NCBI RefSeq assembly: GCF_024362695.1
Contig: NC_065415.1
Span: 15,541,438-15,605,437 of the forward strand
DNA from: Pectinophora gossypiella
Taxonomy: Eukaryota > Arthropoda > Insecta > Lepidoptera > Gelechiidae
Direction: 5' to 3'
DNA length: 64,000 nt
The position numbers were made by a program, and so were the translations under genes. Below are positions 11,802-22,440 of this stretch, piece by piece. The notes beneath the pieces were generated by a model. The model worked only from the letters and a program-made list of their open reading frames with translations. It was not told the origin of the DNA and searched no databases. How positions within the stretch are numbered: the stretch's first letter is position 1; every line of letters starts with the position of its first letter.

Positions 11802-13144
11802 AAAACTTCTTTCTCTTTTCCGACGCATAGCATCGTCCTTGTTTTCCTGTACCAGAAGGTTCCACCCGAGATTATTCGAGAAAAGAGTACTATTCTGGTA
11901 CAAGCCTATAGAGTATACAGGGTGTTAGGGACATCGTAACGAAAAAAAAAAATGGAACGCCTATTTGATTGTACTAAAAACGATGGTGGGTGTTTTTCTC
12001 GTCGCAAATGTTTAATTAAGATTTTGAATTTTTACTGTGCCGCAATGTAAGTCGAACAACGCGGCACACAGACGTTAAACCTACGCACGGCTACGTTACG
12101 CGTGCGTGCGTGATACGATGTTGTATCTAGGTAGGAGTTTTTATTCTCTTGTATTTAGATGCTTAGTGGTGCAACGTTTAAAAATGTTGAGTTTGTTGAA
12201 GTAGAACACCTACTGCCACGATTTTTCACGCACGGTACCTACCTACCAGTTATTAAAACGTTCCTAACTTATTAACAATAAAAACCCTACTCTTGCCTTA
12301 CCTTAATTGTTATTCCTTCGGATGAAGTACCTAGGTAGGTACCCTAGAACATGTCACGTCACGTAGGTATGCAACATCGCGTTTCCTCCGCGGTAGGTAG
12401 GTATCACACGCACTCACAAACACAACACCTTGCTCTTTAATAAACATCAACAATCTTCCATACCTTTGCGCAGTAAATGGTCTATGATCTATCATCATAG
12501 TCGACACTACTCATTTACAGAATGTAAACACTCACAAACACGAAAAAAATATCCTCGAAAAACATCACGCGATTCGGGTCAAGCTTAGTATTCGACTGAG
12601 CGGAAGCGCGCGGCGGCGTTAGCGCAAAGCATCAAAGGCGCCGACTAAAGGCGCCGACGACACACCGGCCGCGGCCGAGTCGAGCCGACGACTAGAGAGA
12701 GAGAGAGAGAAGTATGTTTATGGTGCAAGTGACAGAGAAAGAAATAGTATCTGTTCGTATGCCTACTTTATTGGCGAGCGTTGCCCTTGACCCGTGCGCC
12801 GGCTATTCACCTGCGCATAGCCGAAGTTGTAGATACGTTATTATTATTATTGATGACATTGATAAAATTTAATAATTAGTAATTTTTATTTGTTTATTTT
12901 AAATGTGCGTTCTATGCAGCTTAAAACACAATATGGGACTGAAAAAAATCTAATTTTTTTATGAATTTTGCGACAGGAAACTCCACTTGATACCTATCAA
13001 CTCAAAGAAATACCTAGTATCTGTTCGTAATGCCTACTTAATTGGCGCGCGTTGCCCTTGATCCGTGAGGCTATTCACGTCCGAGTATCCATCAAGACAG
13101 ATCAAACAAGCCCTAACTCGGAGGTCTTGCATCCCAGGATCCTT

Positions 13145-13400
13145 TAATTATGTCTTAGAACCTTATTGGCCTATGTGGTGCAGTGGTTGAGCGATGGGAT
13201 GCGGAGGGTCCGAGTTCGTATTCCGGTGGGGACATATCACAAAAATCTGTTTATAAGGCCTTTGGTTGGGACGTTACAGGCTGATCACCTGATTGTCCGA
13301 AAGTAAAATGATCCGTGCTTCGGAAGGTACGTTAAGCCATTGTTTCCGTCTACTACTTATGTAAGTAAGTACGTAGCCGTTACATGAATATTGTACACAG
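13145..13400 (+). repeat. SINE1 copy nested in the 2.7 kb TIR element
   Basis: Head GTGCAGTGGTTGAGCGATGG, B-box region GAGTTCGTATTCC, core GTGCTTCGGAAGGTACGTTA, truncated tail. Confidence 0.7.
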
Positions 13401-13569
13401 AACAGGATAGGTTTAATTAGTTCTTTACTGATGATTTAACAATGAGATTTAAAACCACGAATAACTTAGTACTTATTTACCTCGGTACCAACATGTAACA
13501 AGAAAAAATAAGGTCACTCCTCTCGGACAATTTTTTCTTTGAACATGCCGACATTGCCTACGCGGCGGA

Positions 13570-13795
13570 GTTGCCGAACTATCGATAGGTAGATTATCAA
13601 TTGTTGAACTTGAAAATTGTCTAAACTATCGAAAGTAGTGATAGTACATTTAGATCGATATACTAGCGATAGTACCGATAGGTCTTGCTTTGTAACAATA
13701 ATGGGTATTGATCTAAAAGATCTATCGATAGGTACCTACTATTGGTTTTTTTTTTAACTAGGTATCGATAGAATATCGATAGGCAACACTGTGGC
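13570..13795. promoter_or_regulatory. cluster of TATCGATA-like sites
   Basis: At least five ATCGATA or CGATAG motifs, including CTATCGATAG twice and TATCGATA with a nearby ATATCGATAG. TATCGATA is the DREF/BEAF-type site of insects. No gene start is seen nearby, so function is unproven. Confidence 0.35.
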
Positions 13796-14620
13796 GGAGT
13801 GTCCGCCCAATTCTAGACGCGATCTCGCTCGATTTTTGTGTAGCGAGGTTTTGCGTAGGTACTTACATACCTACTAAGTTGGTGGATGGTTGACGTAGTA
13901 GGTAACTAATTACCTTATTGTGGTGGTTGTGTTAGTTGGTTGTTAGTTATTCTAATGACAACAAAGAATACAATTATTTACTGTTTCAACTGTTTTAGGT
14001 AGATAATGGCCCCGATTCCTATGAGTAAATGAATGAATAACCCGGCCGAATCAAAAAGGTATCTCGCTGGTATGCAAACCGTTTGACGTGTGCTGTCAAC
14101 TTAATTCTGTCGGTTGTTTTAAATTTCTGCCTAAAATTGACGTGTATTCCATAAATTTTATGTCTGTCGGTTATCCGTCCATTTAAGAATAAGAATAAAA
14201 TAAATTTATAATTTACGATAGACAGAGAAAGAAATAGGATCGGTTCCTAGTGCCTACTTTGTAGGCCGCGGCGCCGCCGCACCGCCGCCGGAGTGCGGAG
14301 CGGCGCGTGCGGAGTGGGGCGTACGGAGCGGGGCGCACGGCGCGCGGTGCGTGTGGCCGTTGGCCCGTTCGAGCAGCTGATTACGGATACCGCAAAATTG
14401 TTGTCTCCATTACATTGAAAATTTTCGATAATTTGTCATTATTGTTTTTTTTATTGAAATTTGGGTTCTATGCAGCTTAAAGCACAATATGGAATTGAAA
14501 ATAATTAAAAACAAAACTCAAAATTTCATGAATTTTGCGACGGAAAATTCCACTAGATATTAACTCAGAATCATGGTCTGAATCATCCCTCTCAGTATTC
14601 GTTATGATGTCACTAACACC

Positions 14621-14990
14621 CTGTATAAAGGAGGAGAAAAGAGAGCCACTTCAGTTCATATTCTAAAGCGACCGGAGCAAGAAGAAGAAGTGAAAAGTGA
14701 AAGTAAAGAAAAAGTGGAAGTGAAGGACAGTGTTTAAGCAGTGTTTAGTGCAGTGTCAAGTGCAGTGTTAAGCGCAGTGTTCGTGCAGTGCTAGTGTGGT
14801 GTTTCGTGCTGTGGTCGAGTGTCGCGAAATAAAGTGAAGTGACAGAGACAGAGTTATACCGCGAAGCCCTGTGCGGAAGCTGTGCCGTGTGTATAGTGAA
14901 TAAATTCATTTCTCCTTGGACTCGTTGAGTTTTCTTCCAAACCCGAAACCCGTAACAATATGTATGTATAGAGGGCTTATTAACCTACCT
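14621..14990 (+). promoter_or_regulatory. LTR-like or orphan promoter-to-polyA unit
   Basis: TATAAAGG at 14623, a TTCAGTTC initiator about 30 bases on, a tract of CAGTGTT/GTGCAGTG repeats (14730-14810), AATAAA near 14901 and an end ACCCGTAACA at 14962. This looks like the R-U5 part of an LTR. The U3 side is replaced by the end of the 11914-14627 element. Confidence 0.45.
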
Positions 14991-15009
14991 GTCCATCAGG
15001 CTAAATGCG

Positions 15010-15345
15010 TCAAGGTCACGGGTGGTTTCCACGGTTACCAACTCGCTCGAGATCGTGGTTACCATGGTTACGCCCCGCCGATTTGCTATTATTGTAACAA
15101 CCCGCGAACGGAAAACCAGCCCAATATCTACAGGTTAGGTCAAATACCTCCGATACGCATTTCTCGGGTATCTGAGTTTCCTCACGATGTTTTCCTTCAT
15201 CGCTGAGCACGTTTAATTATTTATGATTCCAATATGAAGTTGAAAAACGATTTCTAAAATCATAGGTTTAGGTCCTTGCTGGATTCGAACCTGCGACTTT
15301 ACAGTGAGAGTCAGAGTTCTTTACTACGGCTCCTTAGTTCTTAAA
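15010..15345 (-). repeat. SINE3 copy
   Basis: Minus-strand tRNA-like head with GGTTCGAATCCAGCAAGG. The body includes GGTTTTCCGTTCGCGGGTTG, also at 26150 and 61915. Confidence 0.7.
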
Positions 15346-15823
15346 ATTAAACTGATGATAAGTCATAGCTAAAGTCTACGACCCCATACAACACACTCAT
15401 ACATAATTATTATCGAACCTCATGATAAAAGTCAAAACAAAAGAGAGTGCAAGGGTCATCGACCTCTAGGAAGTACAGTCGGGCGCAAAATTGCATTGGG
15501 GTTGGTCGGCGGCAGCGGTAACCGGTAATTTAGTTCGGTTTTTTATTGACACTCGTTGGAATTACCGGTAAGGGAAACTACTCTAAACCGTATTGCAAGG
15601 TAGAAGGAGAACAGAATTGTGAACTAAATCGCTCGTGGAGTCCGGAAATTGTCGTTTCAGCGGGTTTTTTATGTTATGACTTCTTAGACGGGCTGAGTTC
15701 ATATTAGGGGGGAAATATGGAGTAGTTAGTTAGTAGTATTGTTATGAATTTAGATTTAGTAGTCCAATTCAAATCATTTCTTTTGGAATAACTTGACTTA
15801 AGCTAATGTATTATTGTATTATT

Positions 15824-16087
15824 GAGGAGCTCGGTGGCGCAGCGGTAAGCAACTTTCGCAAAGGCCGGTCATAGGATGGGTGACCACAAAAAAAAAAGTT
15901 TTTATCTCGAGCTCCTCCGTGCTTCGGAAGGCACGTTAAGCCGTTGGCTGCATTAGCAGTCGTTAATAACCACCAATCCGCACTGGGCCCGCGTGGTGGT
16001 TTAAGGCCCGATCTCCCTATCCATCCATAGGGAAGGCCCGTGCCCCAGCAGTGGGGACGTTAATGGGCTGATGATGATGATGATGAA
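15824..16087 (+). repeat. SINE2 copy
   Basis: GAGGAGCTCGGTGGCGCAGC ... GGGGACGTTAATGGGCTGA(TGA)n. It has a small internal deletion near 15848. Confidence 0.85.
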
Positions 16088-16094
16088 GCTAATG

Positions 16095-16235
16095 TATATA
16101 CGCAATGGAGTAATGAGATGCCAATGGGACATCCATCACAAGATGAACTAAGTCTCATCGAGCTTTCTGTTAGACCAACGTAATAGGTGGCGTATCGCCG
16201 CGTCGTGTTTTTTTTTTTTTTTTTTTTTTTTTTAT
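16095..16235. repeat. SINE4 scrap and poly-T
   Basis: CATCACAAGATGAACTAAG...GTTAGACCAACGTAATAGG is the reverse of the SINE4 tail. T tract at 16208-16233. Confidence 0.6.
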
Positions 16236-16781
16236 GTGTGTTTTCGAAATGTTTCTATTATCATCTTTTATTATGGATTTATTCAAAAATGTCCATAGAT
16301 AAACTTGTTATCTAGCAAATAAAAGCGCATTTACAACGCTTTAGATACGTGAAACAAAATCTTTTTCCCAAATTACCAAGTTATTTCTAAAAGAAAATCA
16401 TGTCTAGCAAATATAAGCAAGTAAAAAGCAATTAATTAGCTAGAATCGAATATTTACTTATCTAAAACTAGTTTTATATTCTTTTCTAGTTGTAATTTTT
16501 GTGATATTTTTTTGGCAATTAGTCAAACAAAACTAATGCTATTAGCATAATGGGAACCTTTGGTCAGGGCCAATTTACTTTCTTGCTCTAGTCTGCTTGG
16601 ACAGGGAACAAATCATGTTGTCCAACTTCTCGGACATGTCGTGAAAACCGACAGAAGTATCCTTTCTAAAATGACGGAACAGACGAGAGCGATAAGCTGA
16701 CCACCTTTCTCGGGTCTTGACAGATACCGGTTTGGAAAAAAAAAATTAGCTTCTTTTGTGGAAGGTAAGCAAACGAGGAGT

Positions 16782-17085
16782 TCGGTGGCACGAGGAGCTT
16801 GGTGGCGCAGCGGTAAACGCGCTCGGTGTGCGATTGTTTAAGTTAAGCAACTTTCGCAAAGGCCGGTCATAGGATGGGTGACCACAAAAAAAAAGTTTTC
16901 ATCTCGAGCTCCTCCGTGCTTCGGAAAGCACGTTAAGCTGTTGGTTCCGGCTGCATTAACAGTCGTTAGTAACTACCAATCCGCACTGGGCCCGCGTGGT
17001 GGTTTAAGGCCCGTTCTCCCTATCCATCCATAGGGAAGGCCCGTGCCCCAGCAGTGGGGACGTTAATGAGCTGATGATGTGAAGC
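16782..17085 (+). repeat. SINE2 copy
   Basis: Full-length copy preceded by a partial duplicate head (GAGGAGTTCGGTGGCAC). Confidence 0.85.
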
Positions 17086-17094
17086 AAACTATTG

Positions 17095-17330
17095 ACCAAA
17101 AGCACACCCCGGACATTTCATACAAAAAGCTCGTTTTTACATAGACACTTCACATTGATGTTATCGTACATGCGATTTTTTGTGTGTGACGTCTGTCGCC
17201 CGTACGATTGAAGACTAAATTAAGTCCAAGGGGGTGAGGTAGACACAGCTCAGCCGCTAGTGGGGGGCGGAGAGTTGCCGTTCTGTACGTAGTACTATTC
17301 CTTATTCTATGTCTACACCTAATATATTTT
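17095..17330 (+). repeat. CGGACATTTCATACAAAAAG repeat
   Basis: The same family as 38220-38415: GACGTCTGTCGCCCGTACGA, GGTGAGGTAGACACAGCTC, ATTCCTTATTCTATG. Confidence 0.65.
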
Positions 17331-17394
17331 ACATAGTGTAAGTACAATTGGCTGAAAAAAATAAAAATTTTACTATACCTTAAAAAGTGTGAGA

Positions 17395-17530
17395 GAGGGG
17401 TAGACCTAGGAGAACATTTATGAAACAAATAAAAGAGAAGGTGCAGGTCGTGTCGTATCAGGAGGTGAAGGTTTTGGCGGGAAGAAGAGAGGAATGGCGA
17501 TTACTCCACCGAGCGCAGCTCTTAAATAAA
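17395..17530 (+). pseudogene. LINE C-terminal scrap
   Basis: Reads KQIKEKVQVVSYQEVK...LLHRAQLL, a diverged copy of the tail at 20940-21058. Confidence 0.6.
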
Positions 17531-17904
17531 GAGAGAGTGAAAAAGTGTAATTTGCACTGTTGTCTATGGCAACCTACATCAGAGCTGATGGTGACAATGT
17601 GGTTGAAGATGGGACGTGCACGCTTTAAAGCACCCCGCTCCTCGCCGGTTTCCCAGCCTCACCTGGCCACATTTTATCAGTATATCTAAGTCCAGGGAAC
17701 GATTGCAGTGGATTGTAACTGCGGCCATCTTCAATTGCGATTAACCTCCCTACCTCTACCTGAGTTTCCATTTACTCCAGACTAACCTTTCCAATCAATT
17801 TTTATTTTCTACCAAGCGAAGTATCTAAACGTTTTCTTCCTTTTTCTTGGGTTTTATGAGCATTAATTTAAGGATTATCTGCTACTTGCAATGTTATTTT
17901 AGGC

Positions 17905-18200
17905 TAATCATCATCACCAGCCCATTAACGTCCCCACTGCTGGGGCACGGGCCTTCCCTATGGATGGATAGGGAGATCGGGCCTTAAACCACCACGCGGG
18001 CCCAGTGCGGATTGGTGGTTATTAACGACTGCTAATGCAGCCGGGACCAACGGCTTAACGTGCCTTCCGAAGCACGGAGGAGCTTGAGCTGAAAACTTTT
18101 TTTTGTGGTCACCCATCCTATGACCGGCCTTTGCGAATGTTGCTTAACTTCAACAATCGCAGACCGAGCGCGTTTACCGCTGCGCCACCGAGCTCCTCGG
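17905..18200 (-). repeat. SINE2 copy
   Basis: Minus strand, from the (ATC)n side to GAGGAGCTCGGTGGCGCAGC at 18198. Confidence 0.85.
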
Positions 18201-18768
18201 CTAATATATTGAAATATTTTCAATACCTATAGAGACATAAGTTCATGAATCACGTGGTTTCTAGGATATGGGCTTAAACAAAGCTGGCGAAAATTGGGTG
18301 TTTACAGTATTATGACGATTATAATTATCTTATACCTTTTTTTATGTTTCATATTTTTATAGCGTGATTTTTCCGTAACTGTCGAGTTTTAGTTTTTAAA
18401 CTTTTATTTGTTTTTAAATTGACACCCTAAAATGACGTTTAAAGCTAATTTAGGTTTTTTCGTTTTTCGCCACAAAAAGTGTAATATTTTAAAAAGATCA
18501 AAAGAGTATTTTTTTCTTTGTAAAAAAACGGATGTGCTTCAAGCCGAAACGCGCATGCATAAAATAACGCCCTGAAAAGGTTCTCTACATTATAGCCTTA
18601 ACACGGGAATTTTAAAAGAGAAGTTTTACATTCACTTTTACTTAAAATAATTCGGCCGCTTTTATAATAAAAATAAGGGGGCTATAACTCTATTTGACCG
18701 TTTATTTAGGGTTCCGTTTTACCATTTTCGTTCAATACCTAAACATAGGAGCATTTTCGTTCAGTACC

Positions 18769-19064
18769 TGAGGAGCTCGGTGGCGCAGCGGTAAAAGCGC
18801 TCGGTCTGCGATTGTTGAAGTTAAGCAACTTTCGCAAAGGCCGGTCATAGGATGGGTGACCACAAAAGAAAAAGTTTTAATCTCGAGCTCCTCCGTGCTT
18901 CGGAAGGCACGTTAAGTCGTTGGTCCCGGCTGCATTGGTTAATAACGACCAATCTGCACTGGGCCCGCGTGGTGGTTTAAGGCCCGATCTCCCTATCACG
19001 GGCACGGCACTGGGGCACGGGCCCCAGCAGTGGGGACGTTAATGGGCTGGTGATGATGATGATG
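18769..19064 (+). repeat. SINE2 copy
   Basis: The tail is rearranged (ATCACGGGCACGGCACTGGG) before the usual CCCCAGCAGTGGGGACG(...)TGATGA. Confidence 0.85.
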
Positions 19065-19480
19065 ACCTAAAAATAACATAACACAACTTCACGTGGTTTT
19101 CACTATTAGGCATTGTCTTTCCCTAAAAACGACCACTTCTATAAACCAAGAAAATTCCCACTGATTTCCAAAATTACATACTTCTAGAGTGCAACTTTTG
19201 TAATATACCAAATGCCATGACTTTTTTCATAACATTTCTATAACTGCTTATGGAAATGGCTCATTAGGGGCGTTTGGTAGAATGTCAGTTGTAATTCCAA
19301 CCGTCAGGTGGTTGATGGATCACTGATAGAACGCGACAGGGGGAGGGATCAGGGGGTGGGGGGCAAAGGGGGTGAAAAGGGGGTTCGCTGATGAGTGCAT
19401 TTCACAGGTACTATTCATTTAAACATTGCGCGATTTTCATTTGAGAATCACATTCTGATGTGATTTTTCAAAAACATATT

Positions 19481-19683
19481 TGGGTGAATATCAAAATGTG
19501 CTAAGTTTGGTGGCGAACTTTCATATTATTTTTTCATGAAAAATTGGGTTCCAAAAGAATCCTGGGTTCCGACATGAAACAGGATCCAAAAGGATCCGAA
19601 ACGATGTCGGAACCCAAGTTTTACGAAAAAATAATAATATGAAAGTTCGCCACCAAACTTGACATTTTGATATTCACCCATTT
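19481..19683. repeat. 203 bp hairpin MITE
   Basis: Arms of about 55 bp: GGGTGAATATCAAAATGTGC..TTTGGTGGCGAACTTTC mirrored by GAAAGTTCGCCACCAAACTT..TTTTGATATTCACCC. The loop holds further GGGTTCC/GGAACCC pairs. Confidence 0.85.
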
Positions 19684-20379
19684 ACGTGGTTTTCACCATT
19701 TGGCGACGTTATCTTTATCTCCCTAAACAATTTTGAAACAAAAACACAGATATCTCTGTTTAGAGTTAAGGCTTTTGTTTAAAAGCTCACCCTTTACCGC
19801 GATGACTTGACAAATTTTACCGCCAGTTTTACCTTCGCACTTTGGAAAAGTATGAAAATTAATCACAATTTTGAACAATGGGTAATTTTTCGTGTTCTTT
19901 TTTCTTTCACCCACCCTTCTCTAAATGACCGAAGTTTCCCCCCAACTTGACTCTGCGTAGGTTAAATCTTTTGTGTTTCGCGCCCCTTATTTGCAATAAT
20001 ACTGTTGCTACACTTTATTCTTTTTAAAACTTAATATAACCGTATTGAATCGAATTTCCTGTGCGTAATGGAAAAAATATTAAGAGGAAATGAAGTACGT
20101 TTTTTCTGTGATATTTTTTGTTTGTTAAGCATTGGCCTATATTTTTTTTGGATGTTCTATATATTTTATTTACCTGTTGTACTTTCGTAACAGTAGAGTA
20201 CAGAATTTTACTAAAATACATACACATATTAATGAGAGACTTCCGAGGCTAGGTTTTCAAAAAAAAAAATAGATGGCGCTGTACAGATTTCCCTTCATTT
20301 AACCTTCTAATTTAATGGATAACAGACATATGCATCTTTTATCTTTATTACGCATACGCATATAAAAGTAAGTGCGCAA

Positions 20380-20480
20380 TGCAAACAAATGTTAAATAGC
20401 AACATTGCTTTCTTAGATGAATTGCTTCTATGTGGCCACTTTAACCCCCCAGATACTACAAATGCTAGTAGTGATAGTAA
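20380..20480. repeat. partial copy of the AAGCAATATTGC palindromic MITE
   Basis: ATTGCTTTCTTAGATGAATTGC, also at 47480-47640 and 53675-53835. Confidence 0.6.
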
Positions 20481-20749
20481 TGCAGGTGGAATGTGGCGTC
20501 ACACGAAGCTGAATCATGGTCGCCCGTGTTATAATATAATAATATAATACACAGATAAAAAAATCGTATTTTTATTTTGTAAAAAGTGAATTTAATAAAA
20601 AAAAACTATTGGATAATTATCGTCAAATGATAAACTATCATAACTGACATATTTCATATTTTATTGTTACAACTGCCAAATAGCCAATTACAAATTCTGA
20701 TGTGCTACGTGAAATAGGTATATATTGGAACGTGACTTGAAATCGAGCG

Positions 20750-21339
20750 CAGTGGCGGATTTACCTGTAGGCTGAGTAGGCTGAAGCCTAGGGCGGCAGA
20801 TTTTAGGGGGCGGCAAATATGGGAATTATTGAAGACAGAAGAGGCAAGGTGATTGGACACCTAATAAGACACGACGAATTCATTAAAAACATCATAGAAG
20901 GAAAGCTAGAAGGAAAGAGAGGAAGGGGAAGACCAAGAAGAGCTTACATGGAACAGATTAAAGAAAAGGTTAACGTCGTGTCTTATAGGGAAGTCAAGGA
21001 ATTGGCCTTTGATAGACTGGAATGGAAAATGCTACACCGACAAGAGCGTGGCTCTTAAATTGATGATGATGATGAAATATGGCCCAATTTTTTTTTGTCT
21101 TACAGAAGTAAAATAATAGATATTATATACACAAAGAAACAAGTGACAAGAGTTATAACATTTTAGTAATGCACAGTATACTGAACATTCTTACGTCTGT
21201 ACGGGCTTCAACCGAACATATTTTGCTAACTTTGCGCCGTGTTTTTGGTAGCGCTGTGCACTCGACTATAATTAGTATCGAATTTCAGAGGTCAAAATTT
21301 GAATAGCCTACTGGCGGCAAATTTGTAAATCCGCCACTG
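20750..21339 (+). mobile_element. 590 bp hAT-type element with 8 bp target duplication
   Basis: Termini CAGTGGCGGATTTAC and GTAAATCCGCCACTG. ATCGAGCG flanks both sides exactly (20742-20749, 21340-21347). A LINE C-terminal fragment is embedded at about 20819-21075. Confidence 0.88.
20819..21058 (+). pseudogene. LINE reverse transcriptase C-terminal fragment
   Basis: A frame of about 79 residues: GKVIGHLIRHDEFIKNIIEG, KRGRGRPRRAYMEQIKEKV, VSYREVKELAFDRLEWKML, ending HRQERGS before (TGA)n. The GKRGRGRPRxxW/Y box is typical of RTE/Jockey-type ORF tails. It is a 5'-truncated insertion, not an independent gene, although the frame is open. Confidence 0.75.
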
Positions 21340-22440
21340 ATCGAGCGATTCAAAAATAAGGCCCAAGATCTGGCGACTATACTGAACAGACATCTTTTTC
21401 CTCATACCTAGTTCCATTACCGACGGCAATTACCACCCCTTTTCACGAACACCATTTCCAAAGGGCTTGTAAAAAATATCTACTACCCTACATAAAAGAG
21501 AACATCTTAACAAAATGAACTTGAAGAAAGTCCGGGCGTTGAGAGTGCATTCCCTACAAAACTGTCCTATTCCAACCTAAGGCTGCGGCCTTACCGTAGA
21601 TGAAAGCGGAGTTGCTATTTTTAACCGACTTCAACATACATACAAGGGAGGTTATTAACTTGGCTCTGAATTTTGATTGTTATAAATTTCAAAACATATT
21701 TATTTTAAGCAGTCAAACTGCAAAATTAACGTAAGAAGCACCTTATTCCTAGCCTTTAGGCAACTATTTGGAAAAGTAACTCTTTTGTCTATGGTATAAA
21801 TATTTTTGAAAAAAAAAGAGCAGTGTCCTTACTTTGAAAGGGAGTCCATCGCCTTGAGGGTAACCAGTCATCTGTTATGCTGGCCTAGATCGACAGCAGT
21901 CATGTACGTGATATAAAGAGTTTCTACAACAGGAACTTTCCCACTTTGGGTATATTTTCGGGAACGAAACATCACTGAACTGGACACACCCGAATAACAA
22001 TATAAACTGCCCCTTTTTTCGCCTGTCGCTTAGCTGAAGCCATAGCCTAAGTGTGCCCCATCCCAGCCCCAAGTCCTGATGGTGACAAAATGTCAATAAA
22101 ACAAATGAAATGAGCCGCCGTCTCCATTCTTACCACTGTTTTTTGTACCTATTTCGGAAAAATTCAACTCCAATATTGTAGGGCGTCGAAAAAGAAATTA
22201 ATTGGGTTAAAATGAATTGTCATCTTACTAAACATAAGGACGAGTCGTAGACGACTATTCTTTTTCGGACGAGATACGAGGTTTCGATTTTATAAAAAAA
22301 AATATACACTCACGCCTACAATTGCATAATTTTATGCCTACTATCTAAATAGAACAGTTTTGTTTTTTATGGTTGTATGTAAATGGGACTTCATGACCCA
22401 TTATTAGCGCCTTCTGGTGCGTTCCGTGAACGCATAATTA

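Larger units (their letters stand above)
11914..14627. mobile_element. 2.7 kb TIR element of the TATACAGGGTGTT family
   Basis: The left terminus TATACAGGGTGTTAGGGACA is mirrored by TGATGTCACTAACACCCTGT and ATA at 14606-14627. The interior contains CpG-rich patches (12590-12680, 14265-14350), an internal repeat (GACAGAGAAAGAAATAG...GCCTACTTTATTGG at 12730, partly at 13010 and 14220), a nested SINE1 and a TATCGATA cluster. The left part (11970-12060) recurs at 62510-62600. No transposase was recognised. Confidence 0.55.

Noticed and set aside
12580..12720. CpG-island promoter of a host gene
   Set aside because: It is part of the 11914-14627 repeat element and no downstream coding exon was found.
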